In this document: in pieces, positions 50,181-59,186 of the stretch
Position numbering within the stretch: position 1 is the stretch's first letter
How the letters are laid out: each line of letters opens with the position of its first letter
NCBI RefSeq assembly: GCF_000421965.1
Contig: NZ_ATAY01000063.1
Span: forward strand, 62,001-126,000
Origin: Ruminiclostridium papyrosolvens C7
GTDB taxonomy: Bacteria; Bacillota; Clostridia; Acetivibrionales; DSM-1351
DNA length: 64,000 nucleotides
Direction: 5' to 3'
Translations under genes and position numbers: made by a program
The notes under the pieces: model-generated
The model's input: the letters and a program-made list of their open reading frames with translations, nothing else
What the model was told of the DNA's origin: nothing
The model's database searches: none

Positions 50181-51443
50181 TTACAAGTTTTCTAATGAAT
50201 CAATCACATCAGCTGATGACGGCAACTGTAAAATCTTATTAATATACATATTTTGTTTATGCTGAAGACTTATTCGAGAATCTTTGTCGCTAATATATGT
50301 TCTTAAAGCATTCAATGTCTTACCTTTCTGAAATATCGATGTAGATATAAAAGTATCAACATATTCATTATTCTCAAGTACACTGCTTAAAAAATTAAAC
50401 CATCCAAAAGGAAACAACCTATACGGATAAGCAACCTTAACGTCATTTGCCATTTCCTGATACCAATCTGGCATTTTCAAAAGCTGTTCCGAAATTCTGG
50501 AGAAATTAACCAGCTTATCATTTTGCAAAACGATAGAGGGCACTGAAGCATACACTGCCTTAGCCAGTGTAGATGATATTATATTAGTTGTTAGGAACAA
50601 GTCCGAGGCCCCAAGATACTTATCAAAGTCTTGAGGATTTATATGATTAAAATGAAAATATTTTATGTGTTTTTTATTACCTGATTCTTGCTCCCAACTC
50701 CTTGGTCCCACATGGATTATTGTTACCTTTTCATCAAGTTCAGCTAAATAATGCATTATCATTTTGGGACACCAACAAAGTAAATTTGATAGAGCCGGCA
50801 ACCTGTTTACATTCAGGTTTTCCCAATCTGAATTTGCCATGAAGATTACTTTCTCCTGACCAGAAGGTCTAAAAGCAGACTCAAATTCAAGCCTTTCAGG
50901 TTTTGTCATACCTTCTGGTCTATCATAGAAATATGTAAACTTCACTTTTTTATCGGCTGGTTGCAGTTTATTTATTGGACAATACCTGATTACAAAATCA
51001 CACTGCCTTATATAATCAGGCAGTGTAGCCCTATATCCACCATAGTAGTCTTGAACATAATTTGTAGAATCAAATTCATAGCTGTCAAAGCTTCCAAAAG
51101 GGACACCATATTCTCTGAAAGTCTCCATATTAACACCTGACCACGTCGATGAGTACCAAAGAGTATATACATCTGAGGCTATAACATAATCAGGTCTGAA
51201 TTCAGACATTAGCCTGTCTGTAATAGCTTTATTGACCAACTTGTCCTCCGACATGGAGTTTGCTCCTGTCTGCTTCAAAACTACATGTTTAATTCTGTTT
51301 TGCTCCAGATAATTCTGGCCCTTGGCTGAAGTTAGAAAGCAAATTTCAAACTTGTTTGGCGGAAGCCTTTTACAAAATTCAAATGCAATGGTGAACTCTC
51401 CTGCCGAAAGGTGTCCTAATGTAACAAACAGTATTTTTTTCAT
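50181..51443 (-). CDS. GT-B-like protein, copy 1
   Basis: 420 residues; ATG at 51443 overlaps the TGA of the gene before it (ATGA). N-terminal KKILFVTLGHLSAGEFTIAFEF is the nucleotide-sugar-type Rossmann start seen in GT-B glycosyltransferases; the C-terminal half has FLTTNIISSTLAKAVYASVPSIVL, like the donor-binding helix of that fold (S-T-x-A-x-A). Paralogue at 54172-55422 shares the G-E-x-T-I-A start, FDSYEFD/FDDFDW and SSTLAKA/ATSLARA motifs and YPYRxFPxGWxxFL. Probably transfers a sugar made by the nucleotidyltransferase, but no characterised homologue comes to mind. Confidence 0.65.
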   Translation of the reverse strand: MKKILFVTLGHLSAGEFTIAFEFCKRLPPNKFEICFLTSAKGQNYLEQNRIKHVVLKQTGANSMSEDKLVNKAITDRLMSEFRPDYVIASDVYTLWYSSTWSGVNMETFREYGVPFGSFDSYEFDSTNYVQDYYGGYRATLPDYIRQCDFVIRYCPINKLQPADKKVKFTYFYDRPEGMTKPERLEFESAFRPSGQEKVIFMANSDWENLNVNRLPALSNLLCWCPKMIMHYLAELDEKVTIIHVGPRSWEQESGNKKHIKYFHFNHINPQDFDKYLGASDLFLTTNIISSTLAKAVYASVPSIVLQNDKLVNFSRISEQLLKMPDWYQEMANDVKVAYPYRLFPFGWFNFLSSVLENNEYVDTFISTSIFQKGKTLNALRTYISDKDSRISLQHKQNMYINKILQLPSSADVIDSLENL

Positions 51444-52111
51444 AACCATTCCTTCTCGATTGATTGATTAAAAGCTATATCATCGGGGAAAAATTCTCTG
51501 CCCAATTCCATAATCATTAGTGCCAGGGCCCTCTCGTTTGAGCGAACCAGTCTTTTGAGGAAATCCTTGAAGGGCATAGAGAAATAATCATTCAAATATT
51601 TGAACCCAACAGGCTTTTTAATAACGTTTTTTCTTGCCTCTTCAATTAGCTTTAAAGCACCATCAGGGTTATTACAGGAAAAATTGTAATCAGCATAAAT
51701 TATGTATGGAACTATAAAGTAAGGCTGCTGTTTTTCTGACATCTGCTGATCCGATATCAGTTTTTCCAATATTCTTACCAGTTCATCCTCATCCCTCATA
51801 ACCTCCGGTAAGGCAAGTAAAAGAATGGCTTTAAACATCCAAACCAGCCAATAATCAGGTGCAATACGCAGTGCATCATTATATGCTTCAAATATTAGCT
51901 CTATTCTTTCACTTCCAATAGTAGAATTTTTCACTCTGGAAGTTATAAGGAAGTTATAAAAACCAAAGCTGAAAGCTGCCTCGGGGTCATCAGTATTTTT
52001 CTTGTAATTCTTTTCTAATTCGTTCAGAATTTTTTCAGAATTGACTGGAAAATTAAAAATCAAGTTGATTGTCTTTATCAGCTCTTCATCCTTTTTGGTT
52101 ATATATCGCAT
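51440..52111 (-). CDS. Cluster-specific helical protein, paralogue B
   Basis: 223 residues from the ATG at 52111 (AGGTGG 8 bases upstream). Shares with paralogues A and C the start M-R-Y-I, the repeat AAFSFGFYNFLITSR / FEAYNDALRIAPDYWLVWMFK, LLALPEVMRDEDEL and QPYFIVPYIIYADY. It directly follows the small acidic protein gene (18-base gap) and is coupled to the GT-B-like gene, so of the three it is the most likely partner of the putative precursor. All-helical, no Cys. Function unknown. Confidence 0.7.
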   Translation of the reverse strand: MRYITKKDEELIKTINLIFNFPVNSEKILNELEKNYKKNTDDPEAAFSFGFYNFLITSRVKNSTIGSERIELIFEAYNDALRIAPDYWLVWMFKAILLLALPEVMRDEDELVRILEKLISDQQMSEKQQPYFIVPYIIYADYNFSCNNPDGALKLIEEARKNVIKKPVGFKYLNDYFSMPFKDFLKRLVRSNERALALMIMELGREFFPDDIAFNQSIEKEWL

Positions 52112-52129
52112 CCTAAATACCACCTATTC

Positions 52130-52459
52130 TTATTTTTTATCTTCATCCTCATCTAATAAGTCATCACCCTCAAAGGTGTCAAATTCATCAAGACTTGCAC
52201 CCTCGTCAGGTGTATATACAGCAGCATCAGCAGAAAAATATTCTTCAATGTTATCTGGAGAAAGATTGTCCAGATCTTCCGGGCTTAATGATTTAATAAG
52301 TATTTTCTGAACTTCTGTAAGTTCATATCCTTCCAGGGCTGTATCAGGATCTTCAATTAATTCTTGTTTGAAGTCTTCGTCTGATAAAATGCGTATTATC
52401 ACCATCTTTATTCCAGAGCTATCTTCCTGCATTTCCATACCATTCTTCTCATCCATCAT
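52130..52459 (-). CDS. Acidic 109-residue protein, candidate RiPP precursor
   Basis: A clear GGAGAGG ribosome site precedes the ATG. Residues ~18-63 form a helical leader-like section: VIIRILSDEDFKQELIEDPD, then T-A-L-E-G-Y-E-L-T-E-V, and a final L-S-P-E-D-L. Such D-P-x-x-A-L-x-x-Y-x-L-T-x-x-E/Q segments occur in LigA-like and Franean1_4349-type RiPP leaders. The rest (residues ~64-109) is a flexible, strongly acidic tail with Tyr74, Phe75, Tyr82, Phe93 and Phe96 and few Ser/Thr. No Cys, Trp or His anywhere. Sited among nine radical SAM genes it is the only small protein, hence the best substrate candidate. Not an acyl carrier protein: no D-S-L site. Confidence 0.6.
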   Translation of the reverse strand: MMDEKNGMEMQEDSSGIKMVIIRILSDEDFKQELIEDPDTALEGYELTEVQKILIKSLSPEDLDNLSPDNIEEYFSADAAVYTPDEGASLDEFDTFEGDDLLDEDEDKK

Positions 52460-52496
52460 TATTAAACCTCTCCTATCTGTTTTTTAATTTAATTAT

Positions 52497-54167
52497 TTAT
52501 GATTTTTGCTCAAGAATACGGTAGACGTATTCCACTTCTGCAAATTCTTTATTTTGCAAATTATTCAAAGCCTTTATATATGATTTTGTTTTATCTGCAA
52601 CCTCTTTATAGTTGCGACCACCAATTTCGTTATATTTATAAACCTTGAAATTTCCTGTTTGTTTACCCTTCATCTCCTTAAAATATTTCCAGCTTCTTTC
52701 AAGGATTTTACTATAGCTTATTACATTCCTTATTAATTCTATATTATAACGTTCAGGATAGCGGCCTATTTTACTGTTGGGTACTACAAAGAATTCGTTA
52801 ATTGTCATGTAGTTGATATATGGCTTATTTTTAGTTACGTATTGTACCGTTTCCTGAAAATCTTCATCCTTTTCTTGAGGCAAGCCTGTTATAACTTCTA
52901 AATCAGCTATAATCCCCAGCTCCTTACACCATTTCAAAACTCTTTCTCCATGGGAAAGATCAATTTTCTTTTCCACCAAATCAATAAGCTTCTGGCTTGC
53001 TGTCTCAAAACCAAATACCAATTTCTGGCACCCTGCGTCCCTCATCAGCTTTAATCTTTCAAAGGTAAGATTGTTAAATCTGGCACAGTCAGACCATTTA
53101 ATATCTATTCTTCTATCAATTATGTGATTACAAAATTCGTCAATAAACTTTCCGGAGGCATTGGCAGCATTATTAAAAAAATAAAAATAACTAGTTTTAT
53201 ACTTTTCAATGAGGCCTTCAATATCATCTACTACCTTATGAGCCTCTCCGATAATTACCCTTTTTCTGTCTTCATCACTCTCAGAACAGAAAGCACAAGC
53301 AAAGGGGCAATGAAAATTAAAAATATAAGGTAAAATGAGCTTATCCATATATTCAGGTCTGGGTCGCTTTTTTCTTACCGTACTTACGTACTGAGTCAGA
53401 AAGAATGGCCACTTGAAAACCTGTAATAGATTTTCCTCTTCCACTTTTTCATTCCATTTTCCGTTATAGCTGGGATTTTTTATTTTCGAATAATAATTTT
53501 CCATAGGCAGATTGCACCAGTCCGGACACACCACAACCGGCTCATGCTCAGGATTCATATAAACCTGCCCATCCTTTAGGTATACCATTCCATCAAGTTC
53601 ATATATGGATTTCTGCATTTTACCATTCAAAACTTGTATTAGTTCTGCTATTACAACTTCTCCGGGTCCCTTTATTATATATGGGAAAACTTCAAGTATA
53701 GTTTTGAGCAACTCATTAAAAGTATCCTTAAAAATACCCAGATATGTAATGTTGTTTCCTCCAAGAATAACCGGAATTTTATATTTCTGCTCGATATAAT
53801 TTGCTAAAAGAAAAGCACTATGAAGTTGGAAAAATGAGAAGTCTGCTCCGCAGGAGATTCCTATTACATCATAATCTTTAATTGAAACCCCTTGAAGTAA
53901 TTCCTCTGCAAAGAGATTTACTTTATCGTTTTCTTCTCCCTTTAAGCACTTTAGAACAGTGTCTTTGTCATATAGAAAAGCAAATTGCTCATCATTTCTA
54001 TAAATTTTAGCTAAAGCTGAGTTCAAATCATAAAGTTCAACGTCATAACCTTCATTTTTTAAATATCCGGACAGAATTCCAAGGCTCAAAGGTGGAATAT
54101 TTGTATATCCATGAGGAGATATCCCCTTCTCACATGGTGCCAATAAAAAACCAATTCTTTGAATCAT
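52497..54167 (-). CDS. B12-binding-type radical SAM protein, copy 2
   Basis: 556 residues from the ATG at 54167 (GGAGG 10 bases upstream). Same build as copy 1: PPLSLGILSGYLKNEGYDVELYDL, VIGISCGADFSF, PVILGGNN, IIKGPGE, then the radical SAM cluster NFHCPFACAFC (Cys287, 291, 294) and FGFETASQKLIDLVEKK. Again no D-x-H-x-x-G. It directly precedes the candidate precursor gene in transcription order and follows the second GT-B-like gene by 4 bases. Paired gene order (GT-B-like and B12-type) is repeated in both halves of the operon. Confidence 0.82.
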   Translation of the reverse strand: MIQRIGFLLAPCEKGISPHGYTNIPPLSLGILSGYLKNEGYDVELYDLNSALAKIYRNDEQFAFLYDKDTVLKCLKGEENDKVNLFAEELLQGVSIKDYDVIGISCGADFSFFQLHSAFLLANYIEQKYKIPVILGGNNITYLGIFKDTFNELLKTILEVFPYIIKGPGEVVIAELIQVLNGKMQKSIYELDGMVYLKDGQVYMNPEHEPVVVCPDWCNLPMENYYSKIKNPSYNGKWNEKVEEENLLQVFKWPFFLTQYVSTVRKKRPRPEYMDKLILPYIFNFHCPFACAFCSESDEDRKRVIIGEAHKVVDDIEGLIEKYKTSYFYFFNNAANASGKFIDEFCNHIIDRRIDIKWSDCARFNNLTFERLKLMRDAGCQKLVFGFETASQKLIDLVEKKIDLSHGERVLKWCKELGIIADLEVITGLPQEKDEDFQETVQYVTKNKPYINYMTINEFFVVPNSKIGRYPERYNIELIRNVISYSKILERSWKYFKEMKGKQTGNFKVYKYNEIGGRNYKEVADKTKSYIKALNNLQNKEFAEVEYVYRILEQKS

Positions 54168-54171
54168 ATGT

Positions 54172-55422
54172 TTATTCCCTCCTTTCATTTATTAGTGAAT
54201 CTATAATACTTCTTACATCGGGCAAGCTTTCAAGTGTCTTCTTGTAACGATCTGCACTTTGCAGCAGTTCTTCCCTTTTTTCCTCACATTCCAGTACTTC
54301 GTGTATTTGCCTCATTGAATCTATTACATTAAATTGCTCAAGGCGTATAAACGTCTTCATATAAGAATTTCCTTTTACCAATGGAGCTAGGAACTTATAC
54401 CATCCTACCGGAAACATTCTGTATGGATAACATCTCTCAAGATTTTTGAGAAGCTCGTCTACAAATGGTACCGGTTCAAATGTAATCTTCTCTTTATCAA
54501 GCGGTTTCTCAGCTGAGAAGAAAATAGAATTTTCAAAATTTGCTGACGGTATACCCGACAACACAGCCCTTGCCAATGAAGTTGCAGTGATGTTTCTGGA
54601 TATAAAAAGGTCTGTTGCCAGCAAATACTCATCAAAAACTTCCGGTGGAAGCTGATTTAAAAAAACTAGTCCATCCTCTGGATTATTTGAGAAACCTCCC
54701 TTAGCCCCTACACATATCACAGTATACGTTTTTGTAAGTTCTTGCATTATATGGTAAAATACTTGGTTATTTGCGTTTACAAAGGCTATAACATCAGTAT
54801 ATTGCCTGTATGATTCCTGCCATGCTGCGGAAGTAAACAGTATCATCTTTTTACTAACTGGCAAGCCAAGCTTTGCTTTCCACTTATCCGTACTATAAAT
54901 ATCGTATGGCAGAGTATCTGTTGTAAGTTGATAATGGTAAGTTTCTTCACGATATCCACTGTTAGGGTTAACTATAGGGCATGGACAAAGTCTGAAACCG
55001 TACTTGCGTATGTCTATATCACCGAATTTCGCTGCCTTAAATCCGTAGGTATCCATTTGCTTACCGGTAATCACCCAGTCAAAGTCATCAAATGTTCCAA
55101 TCCTACCTGAGAAAACTTCCAAGTCTCCGGGAGTCAAACCATAATGAGCTTCGCAAAAATTATAGTTGAGAAAGTCTGCAAGAATTACCAGTCCGGGATG
55201 ATACATATGCTCCAAATCCCGCATTAAAAGCCTGTTAACCTTCCCATTTCGCGGTATTAGCGTAGTATACGTGAACTTATATTTATTCATTATTTTTTCA
55301 TGGGAAGGAGGAATTAAGAAGTAAGGTATATATCCCGATTCTCTCACTCTTGCAGCAAATTCACAAGCAATTGTGACCTCACCGTATGCCCAAAAACTAG
55401 TGACTATAAATAATATGTACAT
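54172..55422 (-). CDS. GT-B-like protein, copy 2
   Basis: 416 residues, paralogue of 50181-51443: YILFIVTSFWAYGEVTIACEF at the start, GTFDDFDWVITGK, NITATSLARAVLSGIPSANF (donor-site-like helix), RCYPYRMFPVGWYKFL. Its ATG is 3 bases after the stop of the radical SAM gene upstream, so translation is coupled. The two copies differ in the acceptor-side half, which would fit two different acceptors or linkages. Glycosyl transfer is inferred from fold-like motifs only. Confidence 0.62.
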   Translation of the reverse strand: MYILFIVTSFWAYGEVTIACEFAARVRESGYIPYFLIPPSHEKIMNKYKFTYTTLIPRNGKVNRLLMRDLEHMYHPGLVILADFLNYNFCEAHYGLTPGDLEVFSGRIGTFDDFDWVITGKQMDTYGFKAAKFGDIDIRKYGFRLCPCPIVNPNSGYREETYHYQLTTDTLPYDIYSTDKWKAKLGLPVSKKMILFTSAAWQESYRQYTDVIAFVNANNQVFYHIMQELTKTYTVICVGAKGGFSNNPEDGLVFLNQLPPEVFDEYLLATDLFISRNITATSLARAVLSGIPSANFENSIFFSAEKPLDKEKITFEPVPFVDELLKNLERCYPYRMFPVGWYKFLAPLVKGNSYMKTFIRLEQFNVIDSMRQIHEVLECEEKREELLQSADRYKKTLESLPDVRSIIDSLINERRE

Positions 55423-55425
55423 TGT

Positions 55426-56331
55426 TTAACCCTCAATATTTTGTACTGCCTTAAATTCATCCCATTCATAAAATTCAAGATATTCTTTATATACACCACC
55501 ACAGCTCTTATTGAAAATGCACATTTTACATTCTTGTCCCTGTTTCTTTGTCTCCTTTTCCATAAAAGTAGCATAGTCTTCAAGAACAAAATTATGAAAT
55601 AGTAGCTTAAATTTGTTTTCATCCCACGGAATTTGGTACTTTTCATACCCTGGAATTATGCAAGGCGGAAAGCCCTCCAAAGTAACAACTTTATTACTTT
55701 TAGCGCAGGCATCAACCATTTTATAAACTGACTGCACCATTTCTGTATAGCGTGGTGTTACCTTATGGAAGTTTTGGTACGCTTTTCCTACAGGATGAAT
55801 AGCTGATATATTAACATGATCCACTCCGGCATTTAATACGAGTTCTGCAATATCGGTAAGGCTGTCTATATTGTCTTTGTAGACCACTGTATTTGTACGA
55901 ACCTTTGCCCCCAGAGCTTTAACGTTTACTATTCCTGCCATTGCCTCCTCAAAACTTCCCGGAATCTGTGTAACAAAATCATGTTGAGCAGCATTCTTAC
56001 CATGGACTGAAACTACAAAAAGCTTAACCCCTTTGTCATATAGCTTTCTTGCATACTCTATGTCAGCAAGTTTTCGTGCATTTGTTTGAAGGCTTACCTG
56101 TGGATACCCTAATTCCTGTATTTTTTTCAGAATTTCCAAGAAATCATCAAGTACGGTAGCTTCGCCTCCATGAATATTTACAGATTCATATCCCTTGTTG
56201 GCATTTTCCTCTAAAAATTTATAGAGAACCTTTTTATTCACACCTTCTCGCTTTTCCTTATGGGAATTTACAACACAAAAAATGCAGGAATTATTACACT
56301 GATCAGTTAAATGTACACTTATTGATCTCAT
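55426..56331 (-). CDS. Radical SAM protein, distinct single-copy type
   Basis: 301 residues from the ATG at 56331, 8 bases after AAAGGAG. Radical SAM cluster in HLTDQCNNSCIFC (Cys12, 16, 19); SAM motif NIHGGEATVLDDF (GGE present); VSLQTNARKL after it, then VVSVHGKNAAQHDFVTQIPG, a style seen in HxsC/HemZ-like and 'peptide-modifying' radical SAM enzymes. The C-terminal GQECKMCIFNKSCGGVYKEYLEFY gives three Cys for an auxiliary cluster. It resembles neither the GxGES nor the GPRGL group in the operon. Likely catalyses a different step. Confidence 0.83.
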   Translation of the reverse strand: MRSISVHLTDQCNNSCIFCVVNSHKEKREGVNKKVLYKFLEENANKGYESVNIHGGEATVLDDFLEILKKIQELGYPQVSLQTNARKLADIEYARKLYDKGVKLFVVSVHGKNAAQHDFVTQIPGSFEEAMAGIVNVKALGAKVRTNTVVYKDNIDSLTDIAELVLNAGVDHVNISAIHPVGKAYQNFHKVTPRYTEMVQSVYKMVDACAKSNKVVTLEGFPPCIIPGYEKYQIPWDENKFKLLFHNFVLEDYATFMEKETKKQGQECKMCIFNKSCGGVYKEYLEFYEWDEFKAVQNIEG

Positions 56332-56345
56332 GCTATTTTCTCCTT

Positions 56346-57260
56346 TCAATTCAGTACCTCAAAAAGATTCCTTGCCAGACTGCATTTCAGACAAAATTCA
56401 CTGTCTGACAGCAGTGGCTCTGCCCTTCCATTCCATAAGACCTCCAGGTCTTCTTCAAATATATTTCCAAGCTTTTTTCCTTTGTGCATTCCATTGCAGC
56501 ACGGATAAAAGTCCCCGTTAAGCTGTATGTTGGGAATTATACAGCCACCGGAATTGCATGACAGCCGGTAGAATTGATTAAAAACAATATTATTTCTTTT
56601 TGCCACTTTGATAGCTTCTTTAATGTTTTTATTTATACTCTCTTTATTGGCTTTTACAAATTCTTCATTTCCAATCGGTAGCTCATAATTTACAGCCAAT
56701 AGTTTATGTTTTGCTGCGAACTCAACCAATAGCGGTATTTCATCTATATTCAGTTCTGTTATGGTAGTGTTAATTATACCTGCTATATTGGGATATTTTT
56801 TGAGTTCTGACAAATTTTCCACTAACACATTGAAGTTGTAGCCGGGGCAAATAGCTTTGATTTTTTCTTCTTTTGTAGCATCAATGGAAAAAACCAATAG
56901 CTCAACGTTCCGTTCACGGTTCAACTTCTTAAAGTCAATAGGTACAGCTCCATTTGTTATAATAGATACTTTTAAATCCTTTTGTCGCCAGATCATATTG
57001 TATATATCCACATAGCAGAAGGATTCCCCGATTCCGCAAATTACGAGTTTTTTAACACCTTTAAGTTGTGCACGAAGCATTTCTAAATTTTCCAATGGAA
57101 AATCCCTCGGGTGGTTTTTATCCCTTGTACAGTATATACAGTCCAGCTGACATCGAGTGGTTACTTCAAGAGATATTGCCTGAGGTACTTTGGATACCAG
57201 CTTACTTACAGGCCCTATGTACTTTTCAATAAAATCGGAGGCATATTGTATAGCATTCAT
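56346..57260 (-). CDS. Radical SAM/SPASM protein, 'GxGES' type, copy 2
   Basis: 304 residues: an N-terminal helix of ~25 residues, then LEVTTRCQLDCIYC (Cys37, 41, 44), VICGIGESFCYVDIYN, IITNGAVPIDFKKLN and LLVFSIDATKEEK. The SPASM-like end holds CNSGGCIIP, FYPCCNG and FCLKCSLA. Overlaps the next gene's frame start (stop at 56346, downstream open frame from 56349), and is 2 bases after the GPRGL-type gene at 57263. Closest in-window relative is 60230-61126. Confidence 0.86.
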   Translation of the reverse strand: MNAIQYASDFIEKYIGPVSKLVSKVPQAISLEVTTRCQLDCIYCTRDKNHPRDFPLENLEMLRAQLKGVKKLVICGIGESFCYVDIYNMIWRQKDLKVSIITNGAVPIDFKKLNRERNVELLVFSIDATKEEKIKAICPGYNFNVLVENLSELKKYPNIAGIINTTITELNIDEIPLLVEFAAKHKLLAVNYELPIGNEEFVKANKESINKNIKEAIKVAKRNNIVFNQFYRLSCNSGGCIIPNIQLNGDFYPCCNGMHKGKKLGNIFEEDLEVLWNGRAEPLLSDSEFCLKCSLARNLFEVLN

Positions 57261-57262
57261 AT

Positions 57263-58249
57263 TCAGTCAAGCCTTTCCTTTATATGAGTCAAAAAATAAT
57301 CCAGCTTTTCTCTATCATCCAATAGCTCTTTACAAATCTCACAGGCACTTGTATATTGCTTTTCTATCAGTTCATTTGAAAAATTACTCTGTAAAAATAT
57401 CTCCACCAGTCCCCTTGGACCATATTTTTTAAAGAATCTGTATATGTTGCTGGATTTAAAACTTTTATGCAATTCTAAAAGTCTTTTTTCTTTCATATTC
57501 CCAAGGTAAAAACATTTTGTATTTTTTGAACGGCTTGATTGGCAGCAGGCGCTTACGCTTCCATTGTTATCAACAAAGTAATTACCTATACCGCAATAAG
57601 CAGGTACTTTAGATGGTGTTTTAAAAAGCTGGGAACGCTTTATTTTTTGTGAATCTTCATCATCAAAGGGCATTGCCTTTACTGATTGAATCAGGATTTT
57701 ATCTCTGTATTCTTTATATATTTGATTTATCTCCTTAACCTCAGAGCTTTCTACATATGTAACATTTATAACTACAAATTTGCCTGTTGCTATTCCTGCT
57801 TCAATTGCATTTTTAACTATACTTGCATTGATATATTCCAAATGATATTTATCTGAGCTGATTATTAATAAATCCAATCCCGGCATCTCTTCAAGAACAG
57901 CAATACCCTCTTCAACTGTCTTTGCCCATAACCCATTTGTAACCACTCCTGCAAACATGTCTAATTCATTAAGCTTTTTTATATAGGTATTAAGACTTTG
58001 TCGCACCACAAATGGCTCTCCCCCGACAAAATGTACTCCCTGAATCCCACATTCATGTATCTGATCAATCCATTCCAGTACATCTTCTTCACTAGCATCT
58101 GCGCTCATTTTTCTAATATTGTTTGCTACACAGTGCCTGCATTGGGCATTACATTTCATAGTCGGACTTATATATACCCCTCCGTTAAGAATCTGCATAC
58201 ATTCTATTGGATTTGCACTTTTAAAGAGAGCCTGAATTTTGTTTGACAC
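57263..58249 (-). CDS. Radical SAM/SPASM protein, 'GPRGL' type, copy 3
   Basis: 328 residues: SPTMKCNAQCRHC (Cys33, 37, 40), VHFVGGEPFVVRQ, VVTNGLWAKTVEEG, LIISSDKYHLEYI. The C-terminal region has VSACCQSSRS (auxiliary Cys), FYLGNMKEKRL, and the group motif YGPRGLVEIFLQSNF...YTSACEICKELL (CxxC near the end). The three members (also 58263 and 59176) are in direct tandem and clearly arose by duplication. 'CRHC' clusters with SPASM domains are typical of peptide-modifying enzymes. Confidence 0.87.
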   Translation of the reverse strand: MSNKIQALFKSANPIECMQILNGGVYISPTMKCNAQCRHCVANNIRKMSADASEEDVLEWIDQIHECGIQGVHFVGGEPFVVRQSLNTYIKKLNELDMFAGVVTNGLWAKTVEEGIAVLEEMPGLDLLIISSDKYHLEYINASIVKNAIEAGIATGKFVVINVTYVESSEVKEINQIYKEYRDKILIQSVKAMPFDDEDSQKIKRSQLFKTPSKVPAYCGIGNYFVDNNGSVSACCQSSRSKNTKCFYLGNMKEKRLLELHKSFKSSNIYRFFKKYGPRGLVEIFLQSNFSNELIEKQYTSACEICKELLDDREKLDYFLTHIKERLD

Positions 58250-58262
58250 AAAAACTCCTCCT

Positions 58263-59186
58263 CTATGTTGTTAAAATTTTACTAATTATATATTTTCGTA
58301 ATTTATTGCTTTCAAGGACACTTATACAGAAATCACATTCACAGGTATACTCTTGCTGACTGAATTCCTGATAGTACGGGCTGTTCACTAGAAACTTGCC
58401 AAGGCCTCTTGGTCCTTGTTCCTTCATTACACAATACAAAGGGTTTCTTATAAAATTCTTTAGTAAAAGCGATAAGCTTTCCTTTTTCATGTTTCCGACA
58501 TAGAAAAGAGGTTCTTTCGATAAAATAGAATTGCAACAGGCATGAACATCCCCATCCATATCAACTAAAAAATTATCTATCCCACATACAACAGGAAGTT
58601 TAGTTATTTTATCTTCAAGGCACCATCTCTCTACCGGTAGGCTCTTAGCAGCTCCAATGGGCATAAGCATATGTGTATTTATAAAAACTGAATTTTTATA
58701 TTCACTATATATATCCCAAATCTTCTTTTTATCTTCCTTAGAGGAACAGGTTGCATTCATGGCAATATTTATATTCAGCTGAATACAAGCGTTAAAAACG
58801 TTTTTAATTATCTCACTGTCTATGTATTCCATATGAAATAAATCACTGCTTACTAATATAGAATCAAGTCCTTTTATTGATTTTAATAATTCAACCGCCC
58901 TTTCAAAAGTTGTTGCCCAAAACCCATTTGTAATAATACAGCTTTTCATGCCTAGCTCATGTGTCTTCTTGCAGTATAGTATCAAGTCATCAACATAAAG
59001 AAACGGTTCTCCTCCGACAAAAGTAGCTTCTGAAAAATCAGCTTCTGATGCATCCTCCAGCCACTTTAAAATATACGAAGGTTCAGCCTTCCTACCATCA
59101 TTCAAAGTTTCTGCATTACTGCAATGACGGCATTTTACATTACATTGATTACATATATTAAAAATAAGATTCTTATTACGTTTCAT
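58263..59186 (-). CDS. Radical SAM/SPASM protein, 'GPRGL' type, copy 2
   Basis: 307 residues, the shortest of the three: NICNQCNVKCRHC (Cys15, 19, 22), ATFVGGEPFLYVDDL, IITNGFWATTFERA, ILVSSDLFHMEYID. C-terminal VHACCNSILS, FYVGNMKKESLS, QGPRGLGKFLVNSPY and YTCECDFCISVLE. Its ATG (59184-59186) lies inside the end of the preceding gene, an 11-base overlap, so translation is coupled. It lacks the N-terminal extension of the other two. Confidence 0.87.
   Translation of the reverse strand: MKRNKNLIFNICNQCNVKCRHCSNAETLNDGRKAEPSYILKWLEDASEADFSEATFVGGEPFLYVDDLILYCKKTHELGMKSCIITNGFWATTFERAVELLKSIKGLDSILVSSDLFHMEYIDSEIIKNVFNACIQLNINIAMNATCSSKEDKKKIWDIYSEYKNSVFINTHMLMPIGAAKSLPVERWCLEDKITKLPVVCGIDNFLVDMDGDVHACCNSILSKEPLFYVGNMKKESLSLLLKNFIRNPLYCVMKEQGPRGLGKFLVNSPYYQEFSQQEYTCECDFCISVLESNKLRKYIISKILTT

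Noticed and set aside
52130-52459. Acyl or peptidyl carrier protein
   Set aside because: There is no D-S-L phosphopantetheine site, and the C-terminal half is a disordered acidic tail rather than the last helices of a carrier protein.
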